From the NCBI RefSeq assembly GCF_023721715.1, contig NZ_JAMDLG010000001.1:2147784-2211783 (forward strand): DNA of 64,000 nt, given 5' to 3'. Shown here one piece after another: positions 51,342 to 60,821 of the stretch. Every line of letters begins with the position of its first letter. Within the stretch, counting starts at the first letter, position 1. Origin of the DNA: Parasegetibacter sp. NRK P23. GTDB lineage: Bacteria; Bacteroidota; Bacteroidia; Chitinophagales; Chitinophagaceae. The translations under genes and the position numbers were made by a program. Below the pieces are notes generated by a model. It was not told where the DNA came from, did not search any database, and worked only from the letters and a program-made list of their open reading frames with translations.

Positions 51342-52745
51342 TTATTTAATATAACCCAGGATCTTCAGCATGGATTGCGCAGATTGCTCTTTCGCATATA
51401 CCCAGTCGATCAGCTTGCCGTTCTTATCGTATTCAATAATAATGTGCTTGGGCGAAGGAATCAGGCAGTGTTTGATACCGCCGTATCCGCTGATCTGGTC
51501 CTGGTAAGCGCCGGTATGGAAGAAACCCACGTACAATGGTTCTTCGCCCGCGTTCACTTTGGGTAGAAACACTTCGTTGATGTGTTCTTCTGAATCATAA
51601 TAATCATGGCTGTCGCAGGTGATCCCTCCTAACACCACCCGCTGGTATTCGTTCTCCCATTTGTTGATCGGGAGCATCAGGAATTTCTCTCCTATCCCCC
51701 AGGTATCGGGCAAAGTGGTAATGAAAGAAGAGTCGATCATGTACCAGGTTTCACGGTCGTTCTGCGATTTGTTGCCGATCACGCTATAAATATGCGCCAT
51801 ACTCTCTCCTACGGTGAAACTGCCGAATTCTGTGAAGATATCGGGCATGGGCACTTTCGCTTTTTTACAGGCGATCTTGATGTTACGCACGATCTCGTTG
51901 ATCATGAACTGGTAGTCGTAATCGAAGCCGAGCGAGTGTTTAATGGGAAATCCGCCGCCGATGTTGATGGAATCCAGTTCGGGGCATATCTTCTTCAACT
52001 GGCAATACAGGTTGATGATCTTGTTCAGTTCACTCCAATAGTAGATATCATCTTTTATTCCTTTGTTGAGGAAGATGTGGAGCATTTTCAGTTGGAACTT
52101 GTGCTCGTTCCCTTCGATCTCGTCCACATAGAATTCGAGGATATCTTTGGCGCGGATGCCGAGTCTTGAAGTATAGAACGGAAAGGAAGGTTCTTCTTCC
52201 GCGGCTACCCGGATCCCGATCTTGAAAGGCGTTTTTACGGAACGCTTATAGAGGTTCAGTTCCTCTTTATTGTCAAGAACGGGCACAACATTCTTGAATC
52301 CTGCGTTCAGGAGTTTAGCGATGCGGCTGGTATAGGCGCGTTGCTTAAACCCGTTGCAGATGATGAAGGTTTCCTTGTTGATCTTCTTTTTTTCGTACAA
52401 CTTGTTGATGATCTCCAGGTCGTAAGCGTAAGAAGTCTCGAGATGAATATTGTGTTTCAGCGCTTCTTCCACCACGAAGGAGAAATGGGAGCTCTTCGTA
52501 CAATAACAATAATTGTATTGACCTTCATATTTGTGGCGCTTGAACGCGTTAGCGAACATGGTCTTTGCCTTATTGATCTGCATCCCGATCTTAGGCAGGT
52601 AGGTTACCTTCATGGGGGTACCGTACTTGTCGATCAGGTATTTCACATCAACGCCATTAAAATGCAGGTATCCGTTTTTTACGTCAAATCCTTCCTGCGG
52701 AAAGTGGAAGGTTTGTTGCACCAGGCCGGTGTACGTATTGTTCAT
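51342..52745 (-). CDS. speA: Arginine decarboxylase, Bacteroidota type
   Basis: A PLP enzyme of fold type III, 467 residues, converting arginine to agmatine for polyamine synthesis. The N-terminal barrel carries the PLP lysine in YCYCTKSSHFSFVVEEALK (about 82-100). The barrel continues with LETSYAYDLEIINKL, and the phosphate-binding loop is INIGGGFPIKH. Further on are TEFGSFTVGESMAHIY and GITCDSHDYY, the substrate-side catalytic cysteine/aspartate motif. Classical SpeA is 630-660 residues; the short 460-residue form without its domain insert is typical of this phylum. A complete promoter precedes it. It may instead act on a related carboxylate (diaminopimelate is unlikely). Confidence 0.88.
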   Translation of the reverse strand: MNNTYTGLVQQTFHFPQEGFDVKNGYLHFNGVDVKYLIDKYGTPMKVTYLPKIGMQINKAKTMFANAFKRHKYEGQYNYCYCTKSSHFSFVVEEALKHNIHLETSYAYDLEIINKLYEKKKINKETFIICNGFKQRAYTSRIAKLLNAGFKNVVPVLDNKEELNLYKRSVKTPFKIGIRVAAEEEPSFPFYTSRLGIRAKDILEFYVDEIEGNEHKFQLKMLHIFLNKGIKDDIYYWSELNKIINLYCQLKKICPELDSINIGGGFPIKHSLGFDYDYQFMINEIVRNIKIACKKAKVPMPDIFTEFGSFTVGESMAHIYSVIGNKSQNDRETWYMIDSSFITTLPDTWGIGEKFLMLPINKWENEYQRVVLGGITCDSHDYYDSEEHINEVFLPKVNAGEEPLYVGFFHTGAYQDQISGYGGIKHCLIPSPKHIIIEYDKNGKLIDWVYAKEQSAQSMLKILGYIK

Positions 52746-52800
52746 TTACTCCAGAGTGTATTGGTAATGAAGATTTGTTAGCGCCGTTTTCGCGGCGATG

Positions 52801-52833
52801 CAAAAGTAGTTTTTTTTGAGGGGTGCGAACAAA
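52801..52833 (-). promoter_or_regulatory. Promoter of arginine decarboxylase: TTTG, 21 bases, TACTTTTG
   Basis: On the minus strand the -33 TTTG is at 52833-52830 and the -7 TACTTTTG at 52808-52801, with 21 bases between, matching the Bacteroidota consensus. The predicted leader is about 50 bases. It overlaps the rplT terminator stem. Confidence 0.7.
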
Positions 52834-52864
52834 AAAAACCGGGATGTTTTTCAACACCCCGGTT
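52831..52864 (-). terminator. Terminator behind rplT
   Basis: On the minus strand AACCGGGGTGTT and AACATCCCGGTT pair over 12 bases (one G-U), followed by eight T residues. Confidence 0.8.
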
Positions 52865-52885
52865 CTGCTATTTGAAGCTGGCTCC

Positions 52886-53230
52886 TTATTTCACGGAGTC
52901 AACCAGTTTTTTGAAGCTTTCCGGCTCATTCATCGCGAGATCGGCCAGTACTTTACGGTCGATGCTGATGTTCTTTTCGGCCAGTTTGTTCATGAATACA
53001 GAGTAAGTAAGTCCTTGCTCCCTTACGGCGGCGTTGATACGCACGATCCACAGGGCGCGGTATTCGCGTTTCTTTAATTTGCGGCCAACATAACGGTAGG
53101 TAAGTCCTTTCTCGAGTACGTTTTTCGCAACGGTATATACGTTTTTACGTTTGCCGTAGAAGCCTTTGGCTTGCTTCAGCACTTTTTTCCTTCTTGCCTT
53201 AGATGCAACAGCGTTTACTGAACGTGGCAT
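52886..53230 (-). CDS. rplT: 50S ribosomal protein L20
   Basis: 114 residues, basic. Recognised by [20 protein letters not shown], the [23 protein letters not shown] segment and [21 protein letters not shown], all standard L20 blocks. L20 binds 23S rRNA early in assembly and represses its own operon in other bacteria by binding the mRNA. It follows rpmI (46-base gap) and closes the translation cluster. A terminator lies directly behind it. Confidence 0.97.
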   Translation of the reverse strand: MPRSVNAVASKARRKKVLKQAKGFYGKRKNVYTVAKNVLEKGLTYRYVGRKLKKREYRALWIVRINAAVREQGLTYSVFMNKLAEKNISIDRKVLADLAMNEPESFKKLVDSVK

Positions 53231-53275
53231 GTTATAATGAGTTTAAAAAAGTTAATAATAAGAGGTAAAGGGGGA

Positions 53276-53473
53276 TTATTTCAGACGCAGGAGGCGCATT
53301 ACGAAATCCATGTTAGCTGGCGCTACAACACCTTTTTTGTTAAGGGCACGCTTGCGTTTTTTGGATTTTTTGGTAAGAATGTGGCGCTTGAAAGACTTCT
53401 GAAAGGTGATCTGACCCGTACCGGTTACTTTAAACCTTTTTTTGGCACTCGAATTGGTTTTAACCTTTGGCAT
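53276..53473 (-). CDS. rpmI: 50S ribosomal protein L35
   Basis: 65 residues. The opening [20 protein letters not shown] and the basic [18 protein letters not shown] block are those of L35. It is preceded by a leader of about 120 bases, starting from a promoter box at 53601-53608. It is separated from infC by a terminator hairpin, so L35 and L20 can be expressed apart from infC. Confidence 0.97.
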   Translation of the reverse strand: MPKVKTNSSAKKRFKVTGTGQITFQKSFKRHILTKKSKKRKRALNKKGVVAPANMDFVMRLLRLK

Positions 53474-53600
53474 TTTGATCCGAATTTTGCTGTTACACCC
53501 TGCTGGTGGCTCTCACCGGAGAACACTTATGGAACCGTTTGGGCAATTTCCGTTTCTGAAAATCAGTGACTTACAAAAACGTCCGTATTTTAACGGGATG
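53474..53600 (-). promoter_or_regulatory. Long leader of rpmI-rplT
   Basis: About 120 untranslated bases lie between the promoter box and the rpmI ATG. It contains small hairpins such as CTGA-TTT-TCAG and GGTG-AGAGC-CACC. L20 regulates rpmI-rplT through such leaders in other phyla, so an r-protein binding site is plausible here. I cannot name a known Rfam motif. Confidence 0.4.
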
Positions 53601-53608
53601 CAAAGGTA
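53601..53608 (-). promoter_or_regulatory. Promoter -7 box TACCTTTG for rpmI-rplT
   Basis: This is an exact TAnnTTTG match on the minus strand between the infC terminator and rpmI. No -33 TTTG at the usual spacing. Confidence 0.5.
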
Positions 53609-53722
53609 TATTTTTTTCCGAAATAAACATCCTTCCGGTATACTTTTTCTGCCAATTGAGGGGATAAGTCTTTCATACTGAACACCGTTGCTGAATACCA
53701 ACCCGGAAGTGATGAAACAGAA

Positions 53723-53750
53723 GAGGGCATATCTCTTAAGATACGCCCTC
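53723..53750 (-). terminator. Terminator behind infC
   Basis: On the minus strand GAGGGCGTATCT and AGATATGCCCTC pair over 12 positions (one G-U) with a TAAG loop, followed by TTCTGTTT. Confidence 0.75.
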
Positions 53751-53772
53751 ACCAATATGCTGTATAAAGAAC

Positions 53773-54339
53773 CTAGGCTTTCTTCTTGGCTTTCGGCGCG
53801 AAGATTACGAGCATTCTTTTACCTTCCATTTTTGGCATTCCTTCAAGCACACCGGTTTCGCCAAGTCTTTCGGCGAATTTCAAAAGAAGGAGTTCACCTC
53901 TTTCCTTGAACATGATGGCCCGTCCGCGGAACTGCACATAGGCTTTCACTTTGTTGCCTTCCTGAAGGAATTTCTCGGCATGTTTTGCTTTGAAATCGAA
54001 ATCGTGGTCGTCGGTACCAGGTGTAAAGCGGATTTCTTTTACTTCGGAGGCCTTGCTTTTGGCCTTCATTTCCTTTTCCTTCTTCCGCTTTTCGTATAGG
54101 AATTTATTGTAATCGATAATACGGCAAACGGGAGGATCTGCGTTTGGGGAAATTTCCACCAGGTCCAACGCCTTTTCCTGCGCCATTTTCATGGCATCAA
54201 AAGTGGAGTAAACGCCTGGCTCAACATTGTCGCCCACCAGTCTTACCTGGGGTACGCGGATCATTTGGTTGGTACGGTGTTCCTGCTGTACCTGTCTTCT
54301 GAAATTAGGATTGAATCTTCCTCTGTTTGGTAATGCCAT
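53773..54339 (-). CDS. infC: Translation initiation factor IF-3
   Basis: 188 residues. IF-3 binds the 30S subunit and checks start codons. The N-terminal domain has RTNQMIRVPQVRLVGDNVEPGVYSTFDAMKMAQEKALDLVEISPNADPPVCRIIDYNKFLYE-type sequence; the short pieces NADPPVCRIIDYNKF and LDLVEIS are diagnostic. The C-terminal domain has EVKEIRFTPGTDDHDFDFK. The start is an ordinary ATG at 54339, not the rare ATT seen in Escherichia coli. It follows thrS by 42 bases. Confidence 0.97.
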   Translation of the reverse strand: MALPNRGRFNPNFRRQVQQEHRTNQMIRVPQVRLVGDNVEPGVYSTFDAMKMAQEKALDLVEISPNADPPVCRIIDYNKFLYEKRKKEKEMKAKSKASEVKEIRFTPGTDDHDFDFKAKHAEKFLQEGNKVKAYVQFRGRAIMFKERGELLLLKFAERLGETGVLEGMPKMEGKRMLVIFAPKAKKKA

Positions 54340-54381
54340 TTATGTTTTTTGATTAAGAATAGTGCCTGTGGCAAACAGGTA

Positions 54382-56316
54382 TTAAAAAGTTTTATTAACA
54401 ATTTCTTCGGTGATAAGTTTAACGAAGTCCGCGGTTGGCATGGTGCCTACGTCTCCTTTTCCCTGGCGGCGTACCGCCACCTGTCCTTCGTTCACCTCTT
54501 TTTCACCCAAAACGAGCATATAGGGGACTTTCTCCAATTCTGTATCCCTGATCTTTTTCCCTATTTTCTCGTTTCTGTCGTCAATTTCCACACGAATATC
54601 AGCAATTTTCAATACATCCGAAACATTTTTGGCGTAATCGAGGAACTTATCGCTGATGGGCAGGATCTTCACCTGGGTAGGCGTGAGCCAAACCGGGAAT
54701 TTACCCGCGCAGTGTTCCGTGAGTACGGCGATGAACCTTTCGAGCGAGCCGAACGGGGCGCGGTGGATCATCACGGGTCGGTGTTTCTGGTTGTCTTCGC
54801 CCACATAAGTAAGGTCGAAGCGTTCAGGCAGGTTGTAATCCACCTGGATGGTACCCAGTTGCCATTTCCTGCCGATGGCGTCCTTCACCATAAAGTCGAG
54901 CTTAGGACCATAAAACGCGGCTTCTCCGTATTCCACCACCGTTTTCAGCCCTTTTTCAGCCGCGGCTTCAATGATGGCTTCTTCGGCCAGGTTCCAGTTT
55001 TCGTCGGTACCAATGTATTTGGAGCGGTCTTCCTTGTCGCGCAGGGAAACCTGGGCGGTGAAATCGGTAAAGCTGAGTGAATTGAATACATACAAAACAA
55101 GATCGATCACCTTTTTGAATTCATCCTTCACCTGGTCGGGACGGCAGAAAAGGTGCGCATCGTCCTGGGTAAACCCTCTTACACGGGTAAGTCCGTGCAG
55201 TTCTCCATGCTGTTCGTAGCGGTACACCGTTCCGAACTCCGCCAAACGGAGGGGCAAATCCTTATAAGAACGTGGTGACGCTTTGTATATCTCGCAATGG
55301 TGCGGACAGTTCATCGGTTTCAGGAAGAACTCCTCTCCTTCCTGTGGCGTTTTGATGGGCTGGAAACTGTCTTTTCCGTATTTCTCGTAGTGGCCCGAAG
55401 TCACGTACAGGTTCTTATGACCGATATGTGGAGTTACCACGGGCAGGTAACCGGTTTCGATTTGCGCTTTCTGCAAAAACTGCTGCAACCTTTCGCGGAG
55501 CATGGCCCCTTTCGGCAACCACAGCGGAAGACCCATCCCCACTTTTTCGGAGAAGGTAAACAGCTCGAGTTCCTTTCCCAGCTTGCGGTGGTCGCGCTTT
55601 TTCGCTTCCTCCATCAGTACGATATACTCGTCCAGTTCTTTCTGGTTGGGGAACGTAACGCCGTAGATGCGGGTCAGCATCTTTCTTTTTTCATCGCCCC
55701 TCCAGTAGGCACCGGCGATGCTGGTCAGTTTCACGGCTTTGATGAAGCCGGTGTGCGGAATATGTGGCCCACGACAGAGGTCTGTGAAATTACCCTGGGA
55801 GTAAAAAGTGATTTCCCCATCTTTCAGGCCGTCGATCAGTTCGAGTTTGTATTCATCGTTCTTATCGGTGAAATAAGCCAGGGCATCCTGCTTTGAAACG
55901 GATTTACGTGTATATTCCTCGTTGTTCTTTGCGAGTTCAGCCATTTTCTTTTCAATCGCACGCAGGTCTTCCTCCCCGATCTGGCGGTCACCGGTATCGA
56001 TATCGTAGTAAAATCCTTTTTCAATGGAAGGACCTATTCCGAATTTCGTTCCGGGAAACAGGGCTTCCAGCGCCTCGGCCAGCAGGTGGGCCGAAGAGTG
56101 CCAGAAAGTGGACTTGCCGCCATCATCATCCCACGTGAGGAGTTTCAGCGTAGCATCCGTGGTTATGGGTCGCGTGGCATCCCACACTTCTCCATTTACA
56201 TTCGCTGCCAAAACTTTCCGGGCCAATCCTTCTGAAATGGATCTGGCCACTTCCAGCGCCGAAGTTCCCGAAGGATACTGCCGCACTGCCCCATCTGGTA
56301 ATGTGATGTTGATCAT
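54382..56316 (-). CDS. thrS: Threonyl-tRNA synthetase
   Basis: Class II aminoacyl-tRNA synthetase, 644 residues from the ATG at 56316 ([17 protein letters not shown]). An extra N-terminus to 56370 is not conserved. Domains are TGS (about 1-62), the editing domain with [11 protein letters not shown] and its catalytic histidines, and the catalytic core with [25 protein letters not shown] (zinc-binding Cys) and [23 protein letters not shown] (motif 2). The C-terminal motif 3 is [13 protein letters not shown], followed by the anticodon-binding domain. It begins the thrS-infC-rpmI-rplT cluster, a conserved translation operon in many bacteria. Confidence 0.97.
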   Translation of the reverse strand: MINITLPDGAVRQYPSGTSALEVARSISEGLARKVLAANVNGEVWDATRPITTDATLKLLTWDDDGGKSTFWHSSAHLLAEALEALFPGTKFGIGPSIEKGFYYDIDTGDRQIGEEDLRAIEKKMAELAKNNEEYTRKSVSKQDALAYFTDKNDEYKLELIDGLKDGEITFYSQGNFTDLCRGPHIPHTGFIKAVKLTSIAGAYWRGDEKRKMLTRIYGVTFPNQKELDEYIVLMEEAKKRDHRKLGKELELFTFSEKVGMGLPLWLPKGAMLRERLQQFLQKAQIETGYLPVVTPHIGHKNLYVTSGHYEKYGKDSFQPIKTPQEGEEFFLKPMNCPHHCEIYKASPRSYKDLPLRLAEFGTVYRYEQHGELHGLTRVRGFTQDDAHLFCRPDQVKDEFKKVIDLVLYVFNSLSFTDFTAQVSLRDKEDRSKYIGTDENWNLAEEAIIEAAAEKGLKTVVEYGEAAFYGPKLDFMVKDAIGRKWQLGTIQVDYNLPERFDLTYVGEDNQKHRPVMIHRAPFGSLERFIAVLTEHCAGKFPVWLTPTQVKILPISDKFLDYAKNVSDVLKIADIRVEIDDRNEKIGKKIRDTELEKVPYMLVLGEKEVNEGQVAVRRQGKGDVGTMPTADFVKLITEEIVNKTF

Positions 56317-56425
56317 GATTTTAATTGTCCTATCTTTCGACTTGTTATTTGAGAACGGCGAAATTAACAAACTCTTGGCAGAAAGCCGTGGCGTATTTTC
56401 GGAATTTCACATAGGGAAAAACACT

Positions 56426-57529
56426 ATGAGGATATTGATTATTTTACTGTTTCAGCTTTCGGTGATTTTTACATCGGCCCAGAACATCACGGGCATCTGG
56501 CGCGGCGCATTTTCCGGTGGACAAACATCCGTTTTTGAAAGACTGCATAGTCCACAAGCCGCCAATCCTTATAAATACGAAGTGCAGATAAAGGACGTTT
56601 CGGGACAACTCAAAGGCGTCACCTATTCCTACCAGGACACCAGTTTTTACGGGAAGGCTTCTTTCAGCGGCACTTTTGATCCAAAATCAAACCGGGTGCT
56701 GGTGCAGGAAAAGAAAATGCTGGAACTGCGGATCGCCTCCAACAGCAGCGCCTGCATCATGACCTGTTACCTTGAATATTCAAAACTCGGCAGGGAAGAG
56801 TTCCTTGAAGGCCCCTTCACCTCCCTGAACGTAAGGGATTCCAGTGATTGCGGCAGAGGAAGGGTCAGGTTAAGAAAAGTACCTTTCTCCGACTTCAAAA
56901 AAGAACCTTTCCTTTCTGCGCCCAGGCCCGATCTTGATGGCGCTCCCGACCCGCGCGACCGTGTAAAAACAAGTGCGCCCACCGTTAAAAAAGCGACACC
57001 CGTTACGCCAAAAAAAACTACAACACCCCCTAAAACAACCACTCCTTCTAAAACCAATACACCGCCTACGGTAAAAACAAAACCGGATTCGGTGAAAAAA
57101 GCGAATCCCGTAGTGATTGAGAGCATTCGTCCCAACGAGACCAAGCCTGCCGTTGCCGCGCCAAAAATTACCCCGAAGGTGATCGCGGGCAGGGAAAATG
57201 TTTTGGTGAGCACCATAGAAGTCACCAGCAAAGAGGTGACCGTTAAACTCTACGACAATGGCGTAATTGATAAAGATACCATCTCCGTTTACCGCAACAA
57301 CCAGCTTATACTTTCCAAACAGCAACTCACCGCGAAACCGCTGACGCTCACCTTCCGCATTGAAAACGCAGACGATATCCAGGAACTGGTGATGGTGGCA
57401 GAAAACCTGGGCGAAGTGCCGCCCAATACCGCGCTGATGGTGGTGGAATGCGGCGACCTGAAAAAGGAAGTGCGGCTGACTTCAAACTTACAAAAGAGCG
57501 CCATGATCCGCTTTAAACTCAAAGAATGA
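56426..57529 (+). CDS. Secreted paralogue A with Lys/Thr/Pro linker
   Basis: 367 residues from the ATG at 56426, opening a signal peptide (MRILIILLFQLSVIFTSAQ). A longer frame to 56024 crosses thrS and is not used. The N-terminal domain (about 20-150) starts NITGIWRGAFSGG and carries ITGVTYSYQDTSFYGKASFSGTF-like strands. A linker rich in Thr, Pro and Lys (about 185-235) follows. The C-terminal domain (about 255-367) has LVSTIEVTSKEVTVKLYDNGVIDKDTISVY and ENLGEVPPNTALMVVECGD. Both domains are shared with the convergent gene behind it. Function unknown; possibly attached to the surface. Confidence 0.8.
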   Translation: MRILIILLFQLSVIFTSAQNITGIWRGAFSGGQTSVFERLHSPQAANPYKYEVQIKDVSGQLKGVTYSYQDTSFYGKASFSGTFDPKSNRVLVQEKKMLELRIASNSSACIMTCYLEYSKLGREEFLEGPFTSLNVRDSSDCGRGRVRLRKVPFSDFKKEPFLSAPRPDLDGAPDPRDRVKTSAPTVKKATPVTPKKTTTPPKTTTPSKTNTPPTVKTKPDSVKKANPVVIESIRPNETKPAVAAPKITPKVIAGRENVLVSTIEVTSKEVTVKLYDNGVIDKDTISVYRNNQLILSKQQLTAKPLTLTFRIENADDIQELVMVAENLGEVPPNTALMVVECGDLKKEVRLTSNLQKSAMIRFKLKE

Positions 57530-58360
57530 TCAACGCTGGATAAACCGGAAACGCACCATCGCGCTTTTCTCCAATGTGGACGACATTCTTACCTCAAACC
57601 GCTCCTCCCCCGAACGTATGACCATCAATGCTGTGTTGGGAGGGATTTCCCCTAAGTTCTCGGCGCGCATCACCAGGTCGTACACCACACCGGGTTCCAG
57701 TTTCAGTTCGTAGCGCAGCGGCTGCGCCGCGAGCCTTACCTTTTGCGCGATCGCCCGGTTGTTGACGTGCAGACTCACGGTATCGCCATCAATTTCAGCA
57801 TTATCATACAGGAGAATTTCCATTTCCGGCGCATGTACATCAATGGTAGAAACAAGGTCCGTAATGCGGTCCGTCAATGTATTTGAAGGCGTATCAGGCG
57901 CAAGTCGCTCCACAGGGAACACCGGTTGCGGGTTCCGCAACAAGCGAATTTCTCCGGGCGGACAGGGCGCGCCTTTTTCAGCATCCACCCCTTTCCAGGA
58001 ACCGGACAACACCTCTAACCCATCCTCTTTTGAATATACAAGGTCATAACTTTTTATGCACGGCACACAATGTGGTGGAATCCGCACGGCCAGCATTTTC
58101 GTTTCTTCCAGCACCATTCGTTTGGTGAGCGCATTGTAGCGGCCGGTAAACCTGTGTTTCACGTACTTCGTGGTATCGTAATAGTCATAGCTAACACCCA
58201 TCAGTTGGACCCCGTCTTCCTGTAATTGAATCTCGAGGTAATAGACGGGAAAGCAGCCTCCTTCACGCTGGGTGAGCGTGCCTTTCCAGACGCCATTCAG
58301 CGGTTGCGCACGTAGTTGTGGCGCAAATGATAAAAGGAATAAAACTACCCCGAACCTCAT
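57530..58360 (-). CDS. Secreted paralogue B of the convergent gene
   Basis: 276 residues with a signal peptide (RFGVVLFLLSFAPQLRAQ). It repeats the layout of the neighbouring plus-strand gene without the long linker: LNGVWKGTLTQ and LMGVSYDYYDTTKYVKHRFTG in the first domain, LVSTIDVHAPEMEILLYDNAEIDGDTVSLHVNN and ENLGEIPPNTALMVIRSGEE in the second. The two stops abut at the palindrome TGATCA (57527-57532). Four conserved Cys (CFPVYY, CVPCIKSY, GAPCPP) suggest disulfides in the first domain. Unknown function. Confidence 0.8.
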   Translation of the reverse strand: MRFGVVLFLLSFAPQLRAQPLNGVWKGTLTQREGGCFPVYYLEIQLQEDGVQLMGVSYDYYDTTKYVKHRFTGRYNALTKRMVLEETKMLAVRIPPHCVPCIKSYDLVYSKEDGLEVLSGSWKGVDAEKGAPCPPGEIRLLRNPQPVFPVERLAPDTPSNTLTDRITDLVSTIDVHAPEMEILLYDNAEIDGDTVSLHVNNRAIAQKVRLAAQPLRYELKLEPGVVYDLVMRAENLGEIPPNTALMVIRSGEERFEVRMSSTLEKSAMVRFRFIQR

Positions 58361-58463
58361 GTTTGAATTTACGAAACTTAAACAGGTTCAGCGGGAGGAT
58401 TGGATGAACGGCGTGGGAATGGTATTATTACGAAGCAATCACGCATTGATTAAGAAACGCCAC

Positions 58464-60821
58464 CTAAAACCTGAAATTCCAGGTAACCGATGGAAGTATC
58501 GGAAAAAGCGACACCTGCAAACTCTCCACCTCCAGCGTTCCATCATACGCGCTTCCCGTTTGATCGAAATAAATAAAATAGGGATTCAGCCTGCTGTACA
58601 CATTGTAAATACTGAAAACCCATTCATTGCGGAACCGCCGTTCGGGGCGACGGGGCGCGGGCGAATACGTGGCGGCGAGGTCAAGCCGGTGGTAAGCGGG
58701 CAACCGATACGCGTTCACCTTACTGTATTCCTGTGTCAGTACGCCTTCCACGAGATAGAACCGCTCGGGAAGCGTGGTGGCGTTACCGGTACCATAAACA
58801 AAAACAGAGGACAGTTTCCATTTCTTGCTCAACTCATAAATTCCCACCACGGATAGATCGTGCCGACGGTCATATTTAGCGGGGAACTTCAATCCATCGT
58901 TCAGTCCGGGAAACTTGCGCCAGGTCCAGGACAATGTATAACCTACCCAGCCCGTGAGCCTTCCTTTCGCTTTATTTACGTAAAATTCCGCACCGTAACT
59001 CCATCCTTTTCCGAAAGTGAATTCTTCTTCCGGATCTTTCAGAGAAGGCGTGTATCCTTCCCGGTATTCGATCTGGTTTTGCATGTCTTTGAAATAGACT
59101 TCAACAGAAGTTTCCCAGGTGTTTTCTGAAAAATTCCTGAAGTACCCCGCGGCATATTGCCAGCTTAATTGCGGTTTCACGCGAAGGGTACTCGGTACCC
59201 AGAGATCAGTCGGCAACGTGGAACCCGCATTGCTGACCAGGTGAATGAACTGCTGGTTGCGGTTTACGGCAAATTTCAGGGAGGATTGCGCATTCAGTGT
59301 GTACCTTACCGTTAAACGCGGTTCAATGCCCTGGTACATTTTTACGCGCTCGCCCCGGTTGTATACCGTGCTGTCCAGCTTGTTTCCGTCCGCATCCGTG
59401 GTGAAGGTTTTGTACGGACCCGTTTGTGCGAATCCACTCCAGCGCAGGCCCGCATTGAGTTTAAGTTTATCGCTCACAGACCAGTCGTCCAGTATATATA
59501 ACCCGGTTTCATGGGCATATTTCGTATTGCTGTTGTTGGGATTGAAGGTGGTTTCACCCTGACTGCCGGAAAGCACATTCGGCACGAAAGTGTGGTAGGT
59601 CCATAGTCCGCCGAATTTCAACTTATGTTTCGGAGAAACAAAATAATCGAAATCCGCTTTCGTGGTGACGTCCCTGATACCTGAACTCAGTTTCAGTTCG
59701 AAATCCTGCTGGGCGGCGCCGAAGGAGAACTTATAATCGTTGTACACCACGGTGGTATTGGAGAACAGTTTTGGATTGAAAACATGGTTCCACCGGATGG
59801 TTGCCGTTGAATTACCCCAGGGGATATCCGCGTTGAAAGCACGTTCCCGGTTGCGGAACGTAAATACATCGCGGCCAAAATAACCGCTGAGATAGAGCCG
59901 GTCCTTATCGGAAAAAGTATAGTTCAACTTGGTGTTCAGGTCATAGAAATAGTATCCTGAACCATAGAACGAACTTGATTTTGAGATGAACGGTTTTATC
60001 AGGGCATCAATATAGGTCCGGCGGGCGGAAAGCATAAAAGATGCTTTGTCTTTTTGAATCGGCCCCTCCACAGAAATGCGCGAAGCAATGAGCCCCACGC
60101 CGCCCCGGGCTTCCCATTCATTCATATTACCATCTTTCATGGCCACATCCAGTACCGAAGACAACCTTCCTCCGTATTGAGGTGGCATTCCTCCTTTGAT
60201 GAGCGAGGTATTTTTGATAGCGTCGGAATTAAAAATGGAGAAAAACCCGAATAAGTGGCCGGTGTTGTACACTACGGCGTCGTCCAGCATAATCAGGTTC
60301 TGGTCGGGGCCACCACCGCGCACGTAAAAACCGGCATTGCCTTCCCCCGCATTGCGCACGCCGGGCAGCAGTTGAATTGTTTTAAGAATATCCACTTCCC
60401 CGAAAAGCACGGGCAGCGATTTCACCTGGTTCATAGACAGGCTTATCTTACCCATCTGCGCGTCCTTCAGGTTGTTGTCCCTTTTCCTGGCGGTGACTAC
60501 CACTTCATTGGCGGCCGCGGTGCGTGGGGTGAGCAGCAAATCAGTTCGCGTGTCCGCGTCCAGTTTAATACTTTTACCCAGCACTTCGTACCCTACAAAA
60601 GAAACGTATAACTCATATTCCCCGGCTGGCAAAGTAATAGAATAGAAGCCGTATTGATTGGCCAGTACAGCCCGTCCGCTTCCGTTCACGGCAATCGTGG
60701 CGCCGATAAGTGTTTCGCCAGACAGGGCATCTTTTACATACCCGCTGATGGTAAATTTATCTTGAGCTGAAAGCTGATGGGTGAAAAGAAAAAGAAAAAC
60801 GCTGAGTAAAGTTCCTTTCAT
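58464..60821 (-). CDS. TonB-dependent outer-membrane receptor with carboxypeptidase-like N-terminal domain
   Basis: 785 residues. The signal peptide (LLSVFLFLFTHQLSAQ) is followed by a carboxypeptidase-D regulatory-like domain (about 22-100: ISGYVKDALSGETLIGATIAVNG). A TonB plug (about 110-225) has VKSLPVLFGEVDILKTIQLLPGV, GFYVRGGGPDQNLIMLDDAVVYN and LIKGGMPPQYGGRLSSVLDV. The remaining part is a beta barrel ending in WNFRF. The substrate is not visible. It has no SusD-type gene next to it, so it is not a classical polysaccharide utilisation locus. The energy coupler could be the TonB-like protein at 34160. Confidence 0.93.
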   Translation of the reverse strand: MKGTLLSVFLFLFTHQLSAQDKFTISGYVKDALSGETLIGATIAVNGSGRAVLANQYGFYSITLPAGEYELYVSFVGYEVLGKSIKLDADTRTDLLLTPRTAAANEVVVTARKRDNNLKDAQMGKISLSMNQVKSLPVLFGEVDILKTIQLLPGVRNAGEGNAGFYVRGGGPDQNLIMLDDAVVYNTGHLFGFFSIFNSDAIKNTSLIKGGMPPQYGGRLSSVLDVAMKDGNMNEWEARGGVGLIASRISVEGPIQKDKASFMLSARRTYIDALIKPFISKSSSFYGSGYYFYDLNTKLNYTFSDKDRLYLSGYFGRDVFTFRNRERAFNADIPWGNSTATIRWNHVFNPKLFSNTTVVYNDYKFSFGAAQQDFELKLSSGIRDVTTKADFDYFVSPKHKLKFGGLWTYHTFVPNVLSGSQGETTFNPNNSNTKYAHETGLYILDDWSVSDKLKLNAGLRWSGFAQTGPYKTFTTDADGNKLDSTVYNRGERVKMYQGIEPRLTVRYTLNAQSSLKFAVNRNQQFIHLVSNAGSTLPTDLWVPSTLRVKPQLSWQYAAGYFRNFSENTWETSVEVYFKDMQNQIEYREGYTPSLKDPEEEFTFGKGWSYGAEFYVNKAKGRLTGWVGYTLSWTWRKFPGLNDGLKFPAKYDRRHDLSVVGIYELSKKWKLSSVFVYGTGNATTLPERFYLVEGVLTQEYSKVNAYRLPAYHRLDLAATYSPAPRRPERRFRNEWVFSIYNVYSRLNPYFIYFDQTGSAYDGTLEVESLQVSLFPILPSVTWNFRF

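Noticed and set aside
56024-56425. N-terminal extension of the secreted paralogue A gene
   Set aside because: The extension is antisense to thrS, while the signal peptide at 56426 gives the natural start.
58464-60821. Polysaccharide utilisation locus around the TonB-dependent receptor
   Set aside because: No SusD-like, glycoside hydrolase or regulator gene lies beside it.
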